A DNA stretch of 64,000 nt from JAQWRV01 sp045564915 (GCA_045564915.1 JBJLGL010000005.1:62001-126000); one strand, 5' to 3'. Shown: positions 30,840-40,014, counted from the stretch's first letter. Notes: generated by a model from the letters alone, not told the origin. Numbers and translations: made by a program.

Positions 30840-31512
30840 TGTTGTACTCAGGCTTGATAGTATTTGTCGTACCTATTCACAAGGCGGTAAACCAATTGAA
30901 GTTTTGTCTAACGCAAACTTGTCTGTTTCGCGTGGCGAGATTGTTGCTTTGGTTGGGCAATCTGGTTCCGGTAAGTCAACACTTCTTCATCTGGCTGGCT
31001 TACTCGAGCAGCCGGACCGCGGTGAGATTATTGTGTCGGGTGAATCCTGTTCAGCGCTGTCAGAAAAACGCCTAACGGAACTTCGGCTTAAGCACCTTGG
31101 TTTTGTCTATCAGTATCATCACTTATTACCTGAATTCTCTGCAGTGGAGAACGTCGTAGTTCCTCAAATGATTGCTTGTACCACACGCAAGGATGCGGTT
31201 TGTCGGGCGCAGACCCTGCTGGATAGTCTTGGACTAAGAGAGCGTTATGACCATCGACCAGGCTTACTCTCAGGCGGTGAGCAGCAACGGGTGGCGATAG
31301 CCCGTGCGTTAGCAAACGAGCCATCGATTATTCTTGCTGATGAACCAACCGGGAACCTTGATCCACAAACTGCAGATAGTGTTTTTGATGCCCTACTTAA
31401 GCTCTCTCGAGAGCATGGCTTGGCAGCTATTGTAGCTACACATAACCCAGACTTAGCCGCAAGATTAGATCGTGTGGTGCGTTTAGATGACGGGGGGTTA
31501 GTCGAGCTTTGA
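30832..31512 (+). CDS. lolD: Lipoprotein-releasing system ATP-binding protein
   Basis: A 226-residue ABC ATPase. Walker A GQSGSGKST is at residues 42-50, the signature is LSGGEQQRVAIARA, and Walker B is IILADEPTGNLD. It powers the LolC permease encoded directly upstream, whose end it overlaps by eight bases. Confidence 0.95.
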   Translation: MSNVVLRLDSICRTYSQGGKPIEVLSNANLSVSRGEIVALVGQSGSGKSTLLHLAGLLEQPDRGEIIVSGESCSALSEKRLTELRLKHLGFVYQYHHLLPEFSAVENVVVPQMIACTTRKDAVCRAQTLLDSLGLRERYDHRPGLLSGGEQQRVAIARALANEPSIILADEPTGNLDPQTADSVFDALLKLSREHGLAAIVATHNPDLAARLDRVVRLDDGGLVEL

Positions 31513-31539
31513 CCAATCTGATCATTTAATCAAGATTGG
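31513..31539 (+). terminator. Hairpin after lolD, possible terminator
   Basis: CCAATCTGAT (31513-31522) pairs with ATCAAGATTGG (31529-31539) with one bulged A, immediately after the lolD stop. There is no clear run of T after it, so it may act as an mRNA-stabilising stem rather than a terminator. Confidence 0.35.
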
Positions 31540-31563
31540 ATGTTTAGTGGCTAGCTTTTCCTT

Positions 31564-32028
31564 ATGAAAGTTATCAACTTGGTCAGAGACTCATACTTTT
31601 TTCTTTTCTCACTATCGACGGCTTTGATTTCTGGGTCATCTTATGTGGCAGCAGACCCTATTCTTATGTCTAATGCATGGATGAGAGAAACGATTGGACA
31701 ATCTACGGTTACAGCAGGATATTTAACTATCACTAATAGTGGTGAGGTGAGTGATCAGCTTAGCAGCATCAGGGCTGAAGGAGTGGCGAAGATAGAAATT
31801 CATAAGATGACCCTTTCCGAGAATGGTATGATGGGGATGAAGCCCCTATATGATCTGCGAATTCCTGCCGGCGAGACCGTCCTTTTTGAGGGCGGGAGTG
31901 ATCATCTTATGCTGAGCGGGGTTAGTAGCCCTCTAAAAGAAGGTGACAGAATTCTAGTGATCTTTACCTTTTTGCGAGCAGGGGAAATTCCTGTGCTTTT
32001 TCAGGTGTCGAGAAGACCCCCCCCTTAA
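31564..32028 (+). CDS. PCu(A)C-type periplasmic copper chaperone
   Basis: A 154-residue exported protein of the PCu(A)C (DUF461) family, which passes Cu(I) to cytochrome oxidase. A signal peptide covers about residues 1-29. The copper ligands fit the family pattern: His80, Met92, then 21 residues to His114-x-Met116. Lys81 replaces the optional Met that follows the first His. No SCO or oxidase gene is adjacent. Confidence 0.85.
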   Translation: MKVINLVRDSYFFLFSLSTALISGSSYVAADPILMSNAWMRETIGQSTVTAGYLTITNSGEVSDQLSSIRAEGVAKIEIHKMTLSENGMMGMKPLYDLRIPAGETVLFEGGSDHLMLSGVSSPLKEGDRILVIFTFLRAGEIPVLFQVSRRPPP

Positions 32029-32120
32029 GACCTGCTTATCCTCAGGTTTATTCACTTTTCTGTGGGTAACTCACATTCAAGACTATCCGAATCTCGCTCT
32101 AGATGTAATCAATACAGGTT

Positions 32121-35100
32121 ATGAGCTATTCGTCTTTCGTTCATCTCCGCACTCATTCTGCCTTCTCACTGGCCGAAGGTGCACTCAAGATTCCTGATCT
32201 TATTGATCTCTGCGTCGATAATATGATGCCAGCTGTCGCGCTGACGGATACTCGTAATCTGTTCGGTGCTCTAGAGTTTTCCATAGCCTGCGCGAAGATG
32301 GGCGTGCAGCCAATTATTGGATGTCAGATTTCTCTCCGCCGAAACGATTATGAGGGTCGGACAGCTGTTGGCATGCTTCCTCCCGAGCCAGACCAGCTCG
32401 TCCTATTATGCCAGACTGAGGAGGGATACAGTAATCTCCTCAAGCTCGTTAGTAACTCTTTTCTCGAAACCCCTTCTGGCGAAACACCTCAGGTTTCATT
32501 AGATGATCTTGCTAACTATTCGGTAGGGCTAATTGCGCTGACTGGTGGTACAGCCGGAGCGGTTGGACGTAACCTAATACATGGTCAAAATGATATAGCT
32601 CAAACCCTTCTGCTCAGCCTAAAGGAGATATTTCCAGACCGACTTTATATTGAGCTTCAACGCCATGGCTTGATATCAGAAGATCAGATTGAACCGTTAC
32701 TGATTGATATGGCTTATAGCCACGATATCCCCCTTGTTGCCACTAACGAATGCTTCTTTGCAGATGAAAGCATGTTCCATGCTCACGATGCTCTGCTTTG
32801 TATTGCTGAAAAGTCATATGTATCTGAAGAAGAACGCCGACGCGCTACGCCAGAGCATCGTTTTAAATCTGGCGAAGAAATGGAGAAGCTTTTCGCGGAC
32901 CTTCCTGAAGCTATTACCAACACTCTTGTCATAGCTAAGCGTTGTGCCTTAATGGTCGAAACTCGTGACCCAATCTTGCCACGATCGCCCAAGGCAGGAG
33001 ACCGGCCCGAAAAGGATGCTTTGCGTGATCTCGCTACAAGTGGTTTAGAGGCGCGGCTTGTTGGTCAGGTATTTGTGGACAGTATGAATGATGAGGCCCG
33101 CGATCAGGTGGCAAAGCCATACCGTGATCGCCTGGCATATGAACTCAGAATCATAAACGATATGGGATTTCCGGGATACTTCCTCATCGTTGCCGATTTT
33201 ATCCAGTGGTCTAAAAAAAATGGAATACCCGTTGGTCCTGGCCGTGGCTCTGGAGCAGGTTCAGTAGTAGCCTGGTCCCTGCTGATAACGGATTTAGATC
33301 CACTAAAATTTGACTTACTATTTGAGCGCTTCCTGAATCCTGAGCGTGTATCCATGCCAGATTTTGACATAGACTTCTGTCAGGATAGGCGGGAAGAAGT
33401 CATAAAGTTTGTCCAACGTGAATACGGCGAAGATCGGGTTGCGCAAATAATAACTTTTGGGAAGCTGCAAGCTAGAGCAGCATTACGTAATGTTGGTCGA
33501 GTGTTAGAGATGCCGCTCGGCTATGTTGACAAGATTTGTAAGATGGTGCCCAACAATCCTGCTAATCCAGTAACTTTGTTTGAAGCAATAGAGTCTGAGC
33601 CCGAACTCCAGGATCTACGGGATACAGATGAAACGGTAGCTGAATTATTTGATATCTCTCTAAAGATTGAAGGATTGTACAACCATGCATCAACTCATGC
33701 TGCTGGAGTAGTTATTGGAGATCGGCCGCTTAACGAATTGGTGGCGCTGTATAGAGACCCCCATTCGGATATGCCTGTTACACAATTCAATATGAAATGG
33801 GTGGAGCAGGCAGGGCTGGTAAAGTTTGATTTCCTTGGATTAAAAACACTGACGGTTTTAGATCAGACTAAGAAGCTTCTAGCAGAACGGAATATTGATA
33901 TCGATTTGCTTAAGATCCCACTAGATGATAGCCGCACTTTTGAAATGCTGTCAGGTGGGGAGACTTCGGGTGTATTCCAATTGGAAAGCACTGGTATGCG
34001 CGATGTTCTGAGAAAGCTAAAGCCAGATGTTTTTGAGGATATAATTGCTGTCGTGGCCCTTTACCGTCCGGGCCCCATGGATAACATCCCTAGCTTCATC
34101 GAACGAAAGAATTGTCGTGAAGAGATTACATATATGCACCCTGCGTTGGAGCCTATCCTAAAGGAGACCTATGGGATAATGATATATCAAGAGCAGGTTA
34201 TGCAGGCTGCGCAAGCTATGGCTGGCTATTCTCTTGGTAGTGCTGATCTGTTGCGGCGGGCAATGGGTAAGAAAATTCAATCCGAGATGGACGCACAAAG
34301 GGAGCAGTTTGTTGAAGGTGCTGTCCAGCGTGGCACTCCAGCGTCTAAGGCTTCAGAAGTATTTAATACAATTGCTAAATTTGCAGGTTATGGATTCAAT
34401 AAATCTCATGCAGCTGCATATGCATTAGTAGCCTACCAAACAGCCTATATGAAAGCTAACTATCCCGTTGAGTTTATGGCAGCAACGATGTCGCTAGATA
34501 TGCAGAACACAGACAAGTTGGCAGCATTCAGAACAGAACTGAATCGGTTGGGCATTGATCTTTTGCCACCTGATGTTAATCATTCAGGAGTAAAGTTTAC
34601 CGTTGAACAGACTAATTCTTGTGCATGGGCTGTCCGCTATGCACTCGCAGCTATAAAGAATGTTGGGTCTGGTGCGATGGAGGGGTTAGTTAGCGTTAGA
34701 GCAGATGGTGGTGCCTTCAAGGGTATAGGTGACTTTGCCAGCCGGCTAGAAACTGGACTTATCAACAAGCGCTTGATCGAGAATCTAGTGAGGGCGGGGG
34801 CGTTTGATTGTCTTCACAATAATAGAGCCGAGCTGGCCGCCAGTGCTGAAATAATATTACGAAATGCCCAGGCGGCGGCTCAGGAGCGTTTATCTAACCA
34901 GCATGCCTTATTTGTTGATGAAGCGGAGAGGCCAGAGCTCAAGTTGATGCAACTTGAAGATTGGCGACCGATGGAACGCTTGAATCAAGAATTTGAGGCT
35001 ATTGGGTTTTATTTGTCTGCTCATCCGCTGGATGCTTATACTGTTACTTTAGAGTCTCAAGGCGTTACCAAAGCGAATGAACTGGAGAATCTAACGGCTG

Positions 35101-35591
35101 AAGATTGCCATAAACCTTTGCGAATGGCTGGAACAATGGTGAGCAAACGCGAACGCGTTGGCAAGAATGGTAATCGATATGCTTTTGTTGCCTTGTCGGA
35201 TGCTACTGGCACCTATGAAGTGGTAATTTTTTCGGAAGTATTATCTTCTTCTCGGGATATTCTGGAATCCGGCAATCCGCTCTTGCTTACACTGGACGCG
35301 CGTTTGGAAGACGACCAGGTGAGGCTGCTAGTAAATAGATTGACACTGTTGGATGAGGCGATTGCGTCCCGCCTTGATAATTTGCGTATACAAATAAGTG
35401 ACTCTGCACGGGTTGATGAACTCAAGGAGATTTTTGTAGTCGATGGAAAGGGTAAGAGCCGAATACTCTTGGTGACGGTATCTAACGGCTATGAGGTAGA
35501 AATAGCTTTGCCAGAGCGTTACGCTATCTCTGCCATAACGCTAGCTCATGTTAAGGATATTCCCGGCGTGGAAGATATTCGCCAATACTAA
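32121..35591 (+). CDS. dnaE: DNA polymerase III subunit alpha
   Basis: The 1156-residue replicative polymerase of the DnaE1 type. The PHP domain is at the N-terminus (FVHLRTHSAFSLAEGA, then ALTDTRNLFGALEF). The catalytic Asp motif PDFDIDFCQD lies near residue 412, and GPGRGSGAGSVVAW near 371 starts the palm. The helix-hairpin-helix and OB-fold regions are in the C-terminal third. It appears to be a separate unit after a 92-bp gap. Confidence 0.97.
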   Translation: MSYSSFVHLRTHSAFSLAEGALKIPDLIDLCVDNMMPAVALTDTRNLFGALEFSIACAKMGVQPIIGCQISLRRNDYEGRTAVGMLPPEPDQLVLLCQTEEGYSNLLKLVSNSFLETPSGETPQVSLDDLANYSVGLIALTGGTAGAVGRNLIHGQNDIAQTLLLSLKEIFPDRLYIELQRHGLISEDQIEPLLIDMAYSHDIPLVATNECFFADESMFHAHDALLCIAEKSYVSEEERRRATPEHRFKSGEEMEKLFADLPEAITNTLVIAKRCALMVETRDPILPRSPKAGDRPEKDALRDLATSGLEARLVGQVFVDSMNDEARDQVAKPYRDRLAYELRIINDMGFPGYFLIVADFIQWSKKNGIPVGPGRGSGAGSVVAWSLLITDLDPLKFDLLFERFLNPERVSMPDFDIDFCQDRREEVIKFVQREYGEDRVAQIITFGKLQARAALRNVGRVLEMPLGYVDKICKMVPNNPANPVTLFEAIESEPELQDLRDTDETVAELFDISLKIEGLYNHASTHAAGVVIGDRPLNELVALYRDPHSDMPVTQFNMKWVEQAGLVKFDFLGLKTLTVLDQTKKLLAERNIDIDLLKIPLDDSRTFEMLSGGETSGVFQLESTGMRDVLRKLKPDVFEDIIAVVALYRPGPMDNIPSFIERKNCREEITYMHPALEPILKETYGIMIYQEQVMQAAQAMAGYSLGSADLLRRAMGKKIQSEMDAQREQFVEGAVQRGTPASKASEVFNTIAKFAGYGFNKSHAAAYALVAYQTAYMKANYPVEFMAATMSLDMQNTDKLAAFRTELNRLGIDLLPPDVNHSGVKFTVEQTNSCAWAVRYALAAIKNVGSGAMEGLVSVRADGGAFKGIGDFASRLETGLINKRLIENLVRAGAFDCLHNNRAELAASAEIILRNAQAAAQERLSNQHALFVDEAERPELKLMQLEDWRPMERLNQEFEAIGFYLSAHPLDAYTVTLESQGVTKANELENLTAEDCHKPLRMAGTMVSKRERVGKNGNRYAFVALSDATGTYEVVIFSEVLSSSRDILESGNPLLLTLDARLEDDQVRLLVNRLTLLDEAIASRLDNLRIQISDSARVDELKEIFVVDGKGKSRILLVTVSNGYEVEIALPERYAISAITLAHVKDIPGVEDIRQY

Positions 35592-35595
35592 TGAG

Positions 35596-35661
35596 GGTGA
35601 TGGCAAGTCTCGATTATATAAGAAAAGACTTTAGCATTGTGATGCTATGGTTACTATCACC
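35596..35661 (+). other. Three-branched inverted repeat set after dnaE
   Basis: GGTGAT (35596-35601) is complementary to ATCACC (35656-35661). It encloses AAGTCT/AGACTT (35605-35632) and AGCAT-TGTG-ATGCT (35633-35646). Another small hairpin ATGCT-TGT-AGCAT follows at 35704-35716. The set begins four bases after the dnaE stop and has no T-run, so it could be a 3' processing structure or a weak terminator. Confidence 0.3.
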
Positions 35662-35815
35662 TGATGACTATTAATCATAATGCTTAGTATTAATTAGTCA
35701 CCTATGCTTGTAGCATGTTTCAGTAGTTCTGCTGTATCCGTATGCTGTCACCGGCTTCTTATACCTTGCAAAGGTACATAGTCGGGGAAGCAGCTAAAGT
35801 TAGGAGCCTCATCTG

Positions 35816-36178
35816 ATGGCAGAGAAAGAATATAATAGAGCAACTTATACTTCAGACTTTATCAAGCATGACACTAAGCGTGCGGTCTATATGGGCAATA
35901 TAATGATCGATAACTTGGTTGAGGCAGTTGTTGCGCTCGGTGCAGAGGTCTGGAGTAATAGGCAACGCCAAAAAGTACTGGAGGCATTATTAACAGAAAA
36001 GGGCATTACAGCGGATATGATTGAGGCCTATATGCCATCAGAGAAAGAAAAGGAGTCCTGGAAAGTGGATAGAGATGCTTTCGTCCAGCGCACGATGTCG
36101 GTTTTGGCCAAGCAAGCGGACTTGCCTTTATCGACGGACTGGAAGTCCCCTCCTGAATCGACCGACGAAAGGATGTAA
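35816..36178 (+). CDS. Small protein of unknown function, paired with the methyltransferase
   Basis: A 120-residue, highly charged, mostly helical protein with no signal peptide or membrane segment. A central stretch (QKVLEALLTEKGITADMIEA) faintly recalls the N-terminal helices of nitrile hydratase alpha subunits, but the metal-binding Cys motif of that family is absent, so I do not assign it. The gene ends two bases before the GTG of the methyltransferase gene, implying co-transcription and related function. Confidence 0.6.
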   Translation: MAEKEYNRATYTSDFIKHDTKRAVYMGNIMIDNLVEAVVALGAEVWSNRQRQKVLEALLTEKGITADMIEAYMPSEKEKESWKVDRDAFVQRTMSVLAKQADLPLSTDWKSPPESTDERM

Positions 36179-36180
36179 CT

Positions 36181-37356
36181 GTGCTTAATCGCCGTACCTT
36201 AATTAATACCTCTGTCGCTGCAATCGCTTCAACTTTGCCGGCGCTAAAATCTGCAGCAAAAGGGTTGGATCTTGACCTAGAGCCGCGTGGTACAATTGGA
36301 ATTTTTGAGCGTTTGCCTCGACTTGATTTGGAAAGTGAGCTCGCCTTTTATACCAGTTATCGGACTTGGGTCCGACAGGATGTGTTTAGAGCTGCAGCAA
36401 GGCGCGCTAATACTATCTTTCGCGGTTTGGGTATTAATCCTCGTATGAACGATTTACCAATTCGTGAAGTTGTGAAGATTCTCGAAAGTGATCCGTTGAT
36501 GGGATACACTGTGCACGCTCGCGAGACTACGCAACAAATTATGTGGGCTTCTATTCAAGATGCTTACCATTCAAATGGTGAGATGTACTTGGAAGAGTTA
36601 GAGCGAGCGGAACGAAAAGGACCAGGCACTCTGGCGCTGCGTCCTGACCTGCACGTTCCTAAATTCGCTAGATACGAGATACATTTACAGCCTGGCGGTT
36701 ACGTTGGTGATCCATTTGCTGGTTATATTTATTACCACGGTTTGAATGTAGAATTTGCAGATGGAAATTATCGTGACGAACTGCAGACAGGACGTGCGGA
36801 TGCCGTGCCATTACCACCTGATGGCCAAGTAAAGCGTGTGCTTGAGCAGGGCTGTAGTGCTGGTCAATTAACGATGGCATTGAAACAGAAATTCCCAGAA
36901 GCAGAAGTGTGGGGCAATGATATCGGTGCACCTATGCTTCGCTTTGCGCACATGCGCTCTGTTGATCTTGGCATAGAAACTCATTACGCACATGAACTTT
37001 GTGAAGAGAGCCAGTTTCCTGACAACTATTTTGATATTATTACTAATTTTCTGCTGTATCATGAAATTCCAGAGCAGGTTGGGCGTGACATTATTCATGA
37101 GAGCTTTCGGACCCTTCGGCCTGGTGGCATATGGTATCCGATGGATATTTATACCTCCGCTGCACCGCCACAGTCAGCCTATGGAAAATTCTCGTCTTGG
37201 TTTGATCACCGTTGGAATTCTGAAGTATGGTGGCTCGATTATCGTGACTTAGCGCCAGACTTTGAGAATGAAATGAAACGTGCTGGGTTTGAGGTGAGGC
37301 GGCATCCAACAGGAAGAGGTAACCGTACCAATATTATGGGGGTTAAGCCTGCTTAG
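36181..37356 (+). CDS. SAM-dependent methyltransferase with Tat-like leader
   Basis: A 391-residue protein starting with GTG. The first 28 residues (LNRRTLINTSVAAIASTLP) have a twin Arg at 4-5 and a weak hydrophobic core like a Tat signal. A roughly 190-residue unknown region follows, then a class I methyltransferase domain: motif I VLEQGCSAGQLT near residue 220, the acidic WGNDIG after strand 2, FDIITNFLLYHEIP near 284 and LRPGGIWYP. Motif I has Gln-Gly-Cys-Ser where Gly-Cys-Gly is commoner, yet strand order is normal. The substrate is unknown; export of a SAM enzyme would be unusual. Confidence 0.7.
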   Translation: MLNRRTLINTSVAAIASTLPALKSAAKGLDLDLEPRGTIGIFERLPRLDLESELAFYTSYRTWVRQDVFRAAARRANTIFRGLGINPRMNDLPIREVVKILESDPLMGYTVHARETTQQIMWASIQDAYHSNGEMYLEELERAERKGPGTLALRPDLHVPKFARYEIHLQPGGYVGDPFAGYIYYHGLNVEFADGNYRDELQTGRADAVPLPPDGQVKRVLEQGCSAGQLTMALKQKFPEAEVWGNDIGAPMLRFAHMRSVDLGIETHYAHELCEESQFPDNYFDIITNFLLYHEIPEQVGRDIIHESFRTLRPGGIWYPMDIYTSAAPPQSAYGKFSSWFDHRWNSEVWWLDYRDLAPDFENEMKRAGFEVRRHPTGRGNRTNIMGVKPA

Positions 37357-37903
37357 TTGATTTCTAAGTCAAGGTTGTGATGAACGAGAGTTTGGCTGGT
37401 GGTCTGGAGAGCTTGGCGTAAGTTACATATCCAGAGCAGAAACTTTATGCTTTAGCTGCGGTATTTCTTCCAGCTATTGCAGATTATATCATATCAGGGT
37501 GCGCTCTCCGACTCGGATGTATAATTAATCCAAATACTCTATTAGACTCAATAAATTGGTAATATCTCCGCAGACACTATTCTAACTGACCAGCCCATGG
37601 TTCGTTTTGATTGTTAGGTGAATAGACATTTGGAGTGAGCGTATATTAATAGTGGGGTTTGGTAATTTTCGTGGACTTCGCCCATCTCGCAGTTAACGCA
37701 GCGCTAGGTTACCGTATTGGACACATATCCACTTGGAATGTGTTCCATGTCTACATGTTTGGCCTTGCAATCAGGCCTCTAAGCACTTAGAAACCGGCTC
37801 ATTCCACATGCAGGGATGCGGCCTCTGGGAGTTCCAGGGGTGCGATCCGGTCCGGGGCAGGTGTCCCGGTCACCCCCTGCAGAGGTTCAACCGGAGAAGA
37901 ATT
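37357..37903 (+). other. Gap before rpsB; no gene, structured 3' half
   Basis: This 547-bp gap holds no credible coding region. Its first 375 bp are AT-rich and unremarkable and should include the rpsB promoter, though no strong -35/-10 pair was found (TATATT at 37632 is a weak candidate). The last 170 bp are GC-rich and highly structured and are described separately. Confidence 0.6.
37734..37885 (+). promoter_or_regulatory. Structured leader upstream of rpsB
   Basis: Two folded modules are visible. In the first, TGGAATG (37734-37740) pairs with CATTCCA (37800-37806) and encloses GGCCT-7nt-AGGCC (37761-37777) and TCTAAG/CTTAGA (37778-37791). In the second, CCTCTG (37822-37827) pairs with CAGAGG (37880-37885), CAGGGGTG (37835-37842) with CACCCCCTG (37871-37879), and CCGGG (37852-37856) with CCCGG (37865-37869), making a long hairpin that ends seven bases before the GGAG ribosome site. 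Ribosomal protein S2 controls its own mRNA in other bacteria, so an autoregulatory leader is the likeliest role. Confidence 0.5.
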
Positions 37904-38980
37904 ATGTCGCTGCCTACATTTACTATGCGTCAGCTGATAGAGGCTGGCTGTCACTTTGGCCATAACACCCGACGCTGGAACCCAAGAATGGATTCCTATT
38001 TATTTGGTGTTCGTGACGGTATTCACATTATTGATTTGCAACAGACCGTGCCTCTTTTGCACAGAGCGATGCAAGCGGTGCATGATGCAGTTGCAGCTGG
38101 AGGCCGCGTCTTATTCGTTGGTACCAAGCGCCAAGCTCATGATCTGGTTAAAGAATACGCCGAGCGTTGCGGGCAGTATTATGTAAACCACCGTTGGCTT
38201 GGCGGTATGTTGACCAACTGGAATACCATTTCAAAATCTATCAAACGCCTGAAGGACCTTGAGGAGCGCTTTGCTCGCGAGGATGGCATGGTTGGATTAA
38301 CGAAGAAAGAGCAGTTAAATCTCGAACGCGAGAGAAGTAAACTCGATCAAGCTCTCGGTGGTATTAAAGATATGGGCGCCCTGCCTGATTTGCTCTTTAT
38401 AGTTGATACGAATAAGGAAGATATCGCGGTAGCTGAGGCAAATAAACTTAGTATTCCAGTTATCGGGATTCTAGACAGCAATTCCAACCCAGGTGGTATT
38501 GACTATCCTATTCCTGGTAATGATGACGCTATCCGTGCCATCAAGTTATATCTTGAACTCATGGCTAATTCAGCTCTGGAAGGAATACAGGATGAGATGA
38601 AGGCAGCTGGAGTGGATTTAGGTGCGCAAGAGGATGCACCTGCAGAAAGTATGGCAGGGAAAAAACCCGCGGCGAAAAAAATGCCTCTGGATAAGGAAAA
38701 TGTAGAACCTAAAGATGGGGTGCTTAATAAAGATTCAGACGAACCACTCACAAAGGAAGAAGCACCTACCGCAGCTGTAGTAGGGACTGAAGAAGATAAA
38801 GCGTTAAATGTTGTAAAGGCGTCAGATGTCAACAAAGCTGAGACAACGAAACCTACGGTAAAAAAGAAGACAGCCACAAAGAAAGCAGTCACCAAAAAAG
38901 CCGCTACTAAGAAAGCAACGACCAAGAAGGCAACCACCAAGAAAGCAGCTACCAAGAAAGCAGCTACCAAGAAAGATTAA
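37904..38980 (+). CDS. rpsB: Ribosomal protein S2 with long lysine-rich tail
   Basis: The S2 core covers about residues 1-230, beginning [20 protein letters not shown] and including [15 protein letters not shown] and [15 protein letters not shown]. The protein is 358 residues, against roughly 240 in E. coli. The extra part is an acidic/mixed linker and, from about residue 316, a tail of repeated Lys-Lys-Ala-x-Thr units resembling histone H1 or Hc1-type tails. ATG at 37904 follows GGAG; a longer open frame from 37733 runs through the structured leader and is not credible coding sequence. Confidence 0.96.
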   Translation: MSLPTFTMRQLIEAGCHFGHNTRRWNPRMDSYLFGVRDGIHIIDLQQTVPLLHRAMQAVHDAVAAGGRVLFVGTKRQAHDLVKEYAERCGQYYVNHRWLGGMLTNWNTISKSIKRLKDLEERFAREDGMVGLTKKEQLNLERERSKLDQALGGIKDMGALPDLLFIVDTNKEDIAVAEANKLSIPVIGILDSNSNPGGIDYPIPGNDDAIRAIKLYLELMANSALEGIQDEMKAAGVDLGAQEDAPAESMAGKKPAAKKMPLDKENVEPKDGVLNKDSDEPLTKEEAPTAAVVGTEEDKALNVVKASDVNKAETTKPTVKKKTATKKAVTKKAATKKATTKKATTKKAATKKAATKKD

Positions 38981-39013
38981 GAGAGCCTTTGTAGGGTAGC
39001 TAATGCAACGACC

Positions 39014-39062
39014 CACTACTAGATAGTGCAGTCTAGTGCTGCTTCTGCGCGGAGTGTAGCAG
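39014..39062 (+). other. Two small hairpins between rpsB and tsf
   Basis: CACTA-CTAGA-TAGTG (39014-39028) and CTGCT/AGCAG (39039-39062) lie in the 104-bp rpsB-tsf spacer. In E. coli this spacer carries a partial terminator that lowers tsf readthrough; these stems may do something similar, but no T-run follows. Confidence 0.25.
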
Positions 39063-39084
39063 AGAAAGCAAGGAATAGAGGACA

Positions 39085-40014
39085 ATGGCAAATATTACGG
39101 CAGCTCTGGTTAAGGAGCTTAGAGAAAAATCAGGTGCAGGCATGATGGATTGCAAGAAGGCTTTAGCTGCATCTGATAGCGATTTAGAATCTGCAGTTGA
39201 TTGGCTCCGAACAAAGGGGCTTTCGGCTGCTGCTAAGAAGTCGAGCCGCGTGGCTGCAGAAGGACTCGTGGGTGTTGTGATTGATGGTAATAAAGGCGCA
39301 CTTCTCGAAGTTAATGCAGAAACTGATTTCGTAGCGCGGAATGAGATCTTTCAGGGTTTTGTAGAGGCAGCAACAAAATTAAGTCTCAGTACAGGTGGTG
39401 ATCTTGAAACACTAAAGTCCATCAATATGTCAGGGGAGGGTCGTAATGTTGCAGACCAAATTACTCATTTGACTGCCACCATTGGTGAAAATATACAGCT
39501 TCGCCGGTCTGCTGAGTTATCTGTTGAGACGGGTATAGTAGCCTCTTATATGCATTCCGCCGTAAAACCTAACATAGGTAAAATCGGTGTCTTAGTAGCC
39601 CTAGAATCTGATGGAGATTCTCGTCAATTACTAGAATTTGGCAAACAGGTAGCTATGCATATCGCTGCTGCTAGCCCACGATTTCTTTCAATAGATGATG
39701 TAGATGCAGATACGCAATTGCGTGAACGCCAGGTTCTTACAGATCAAGCGAAAGAATCGGGACGTTCAGAAGAAGTTATAGGTAAGATGGTGGATGGTCG
39801 GATGCGAAAATTTTTTGAAGAAGTTGTCCTATTAGAGCAGGGCTACGTCATATCCGAGGACAAAGTCAAAGTTTCAAAGATTATTGAGTCAAAGGGTAAG
39901 GAATTAGGGGCTGCGATCAAGATAACTGGCTTTAGTCGTTTCGTATTAGGTGAAGGCATTGAGCGCGAAGCTAAAGACTTTGCAGCTGAAGTTGCCGAAG
40001 CTGTGGGGGTTTAG
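39085..40014 (+). CDS. tsf: Elongation factor Ts
   Basis: The 309-residue nucleotide-exchange factor for EF-Tu. The N-terminal domain has LREKSGAGMMDCKKALAAS and the core has the TDFVARNEIFQGF signature that contacts EF-Tu, followed by two coiled-coil/core subdomains. It follows rpsB in the standard order. Confidence 0.96.
   Translation: MANITAALVKELREKSGAGMMDCKKALAASDSDLESAVDWLRTKGLSAAAKKSSRVAAEGLVGVVIDGNKGALLEVNAETDFVARNEIFQGFVEAATKLSLSTGGDLETLKSINMSGEGRNVADQITHLTATIGENIQLRRSAELSVETGIVASYMHSAVKPNIGKIGVLVALESDGDSRQLLEFGKQVAMHIAAASPRFLSIDDVDADTQLRERQVLTDQAKESGRSEEVIGKMVDGRMRKFFEEVVLLEQGYVISEDKVKVSKIIESKGKELGAAIKITGFSRFVLGEGIEREAKDFAAEVAEAVGV

Noticed and set aside
32029..32120. SOS box upstream of dnaE
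   Set aside because: No GTTC-N7-GTTC or GAAC-N7-GAAC pair is present in the gap.
37734..37806. tRNA gene
   Set aside because: The size and closing helix fit, but the T-loop TTCRA, the D-loop GG and the U33 before an anticodon are all missing.
37733..37903. Open frame extending rpsB 57 residues upstream
   Set aside because: It runs through the structured leader, the encoded residues are Cys- and Arg-rich and unlike S2, and ATG at 37904 has a proper ribosome site and the normal S2 start.
38503..38970. Minus-strand open frame coding repeated AAFLVV-type hydrophobic residues
   Set aside because: It is the antisense reading of the Lys-Ala repeat tail of rpsB; the apparent membrane repeats are an artefact.
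38800..38980. Lys-repeat DNA as a CRISPR or tandem-repeat array
   Set aside because: The imperfect short repeats are in frame with rpsB and explained by codons for Lys, Ala and Thr; there are no spacers.
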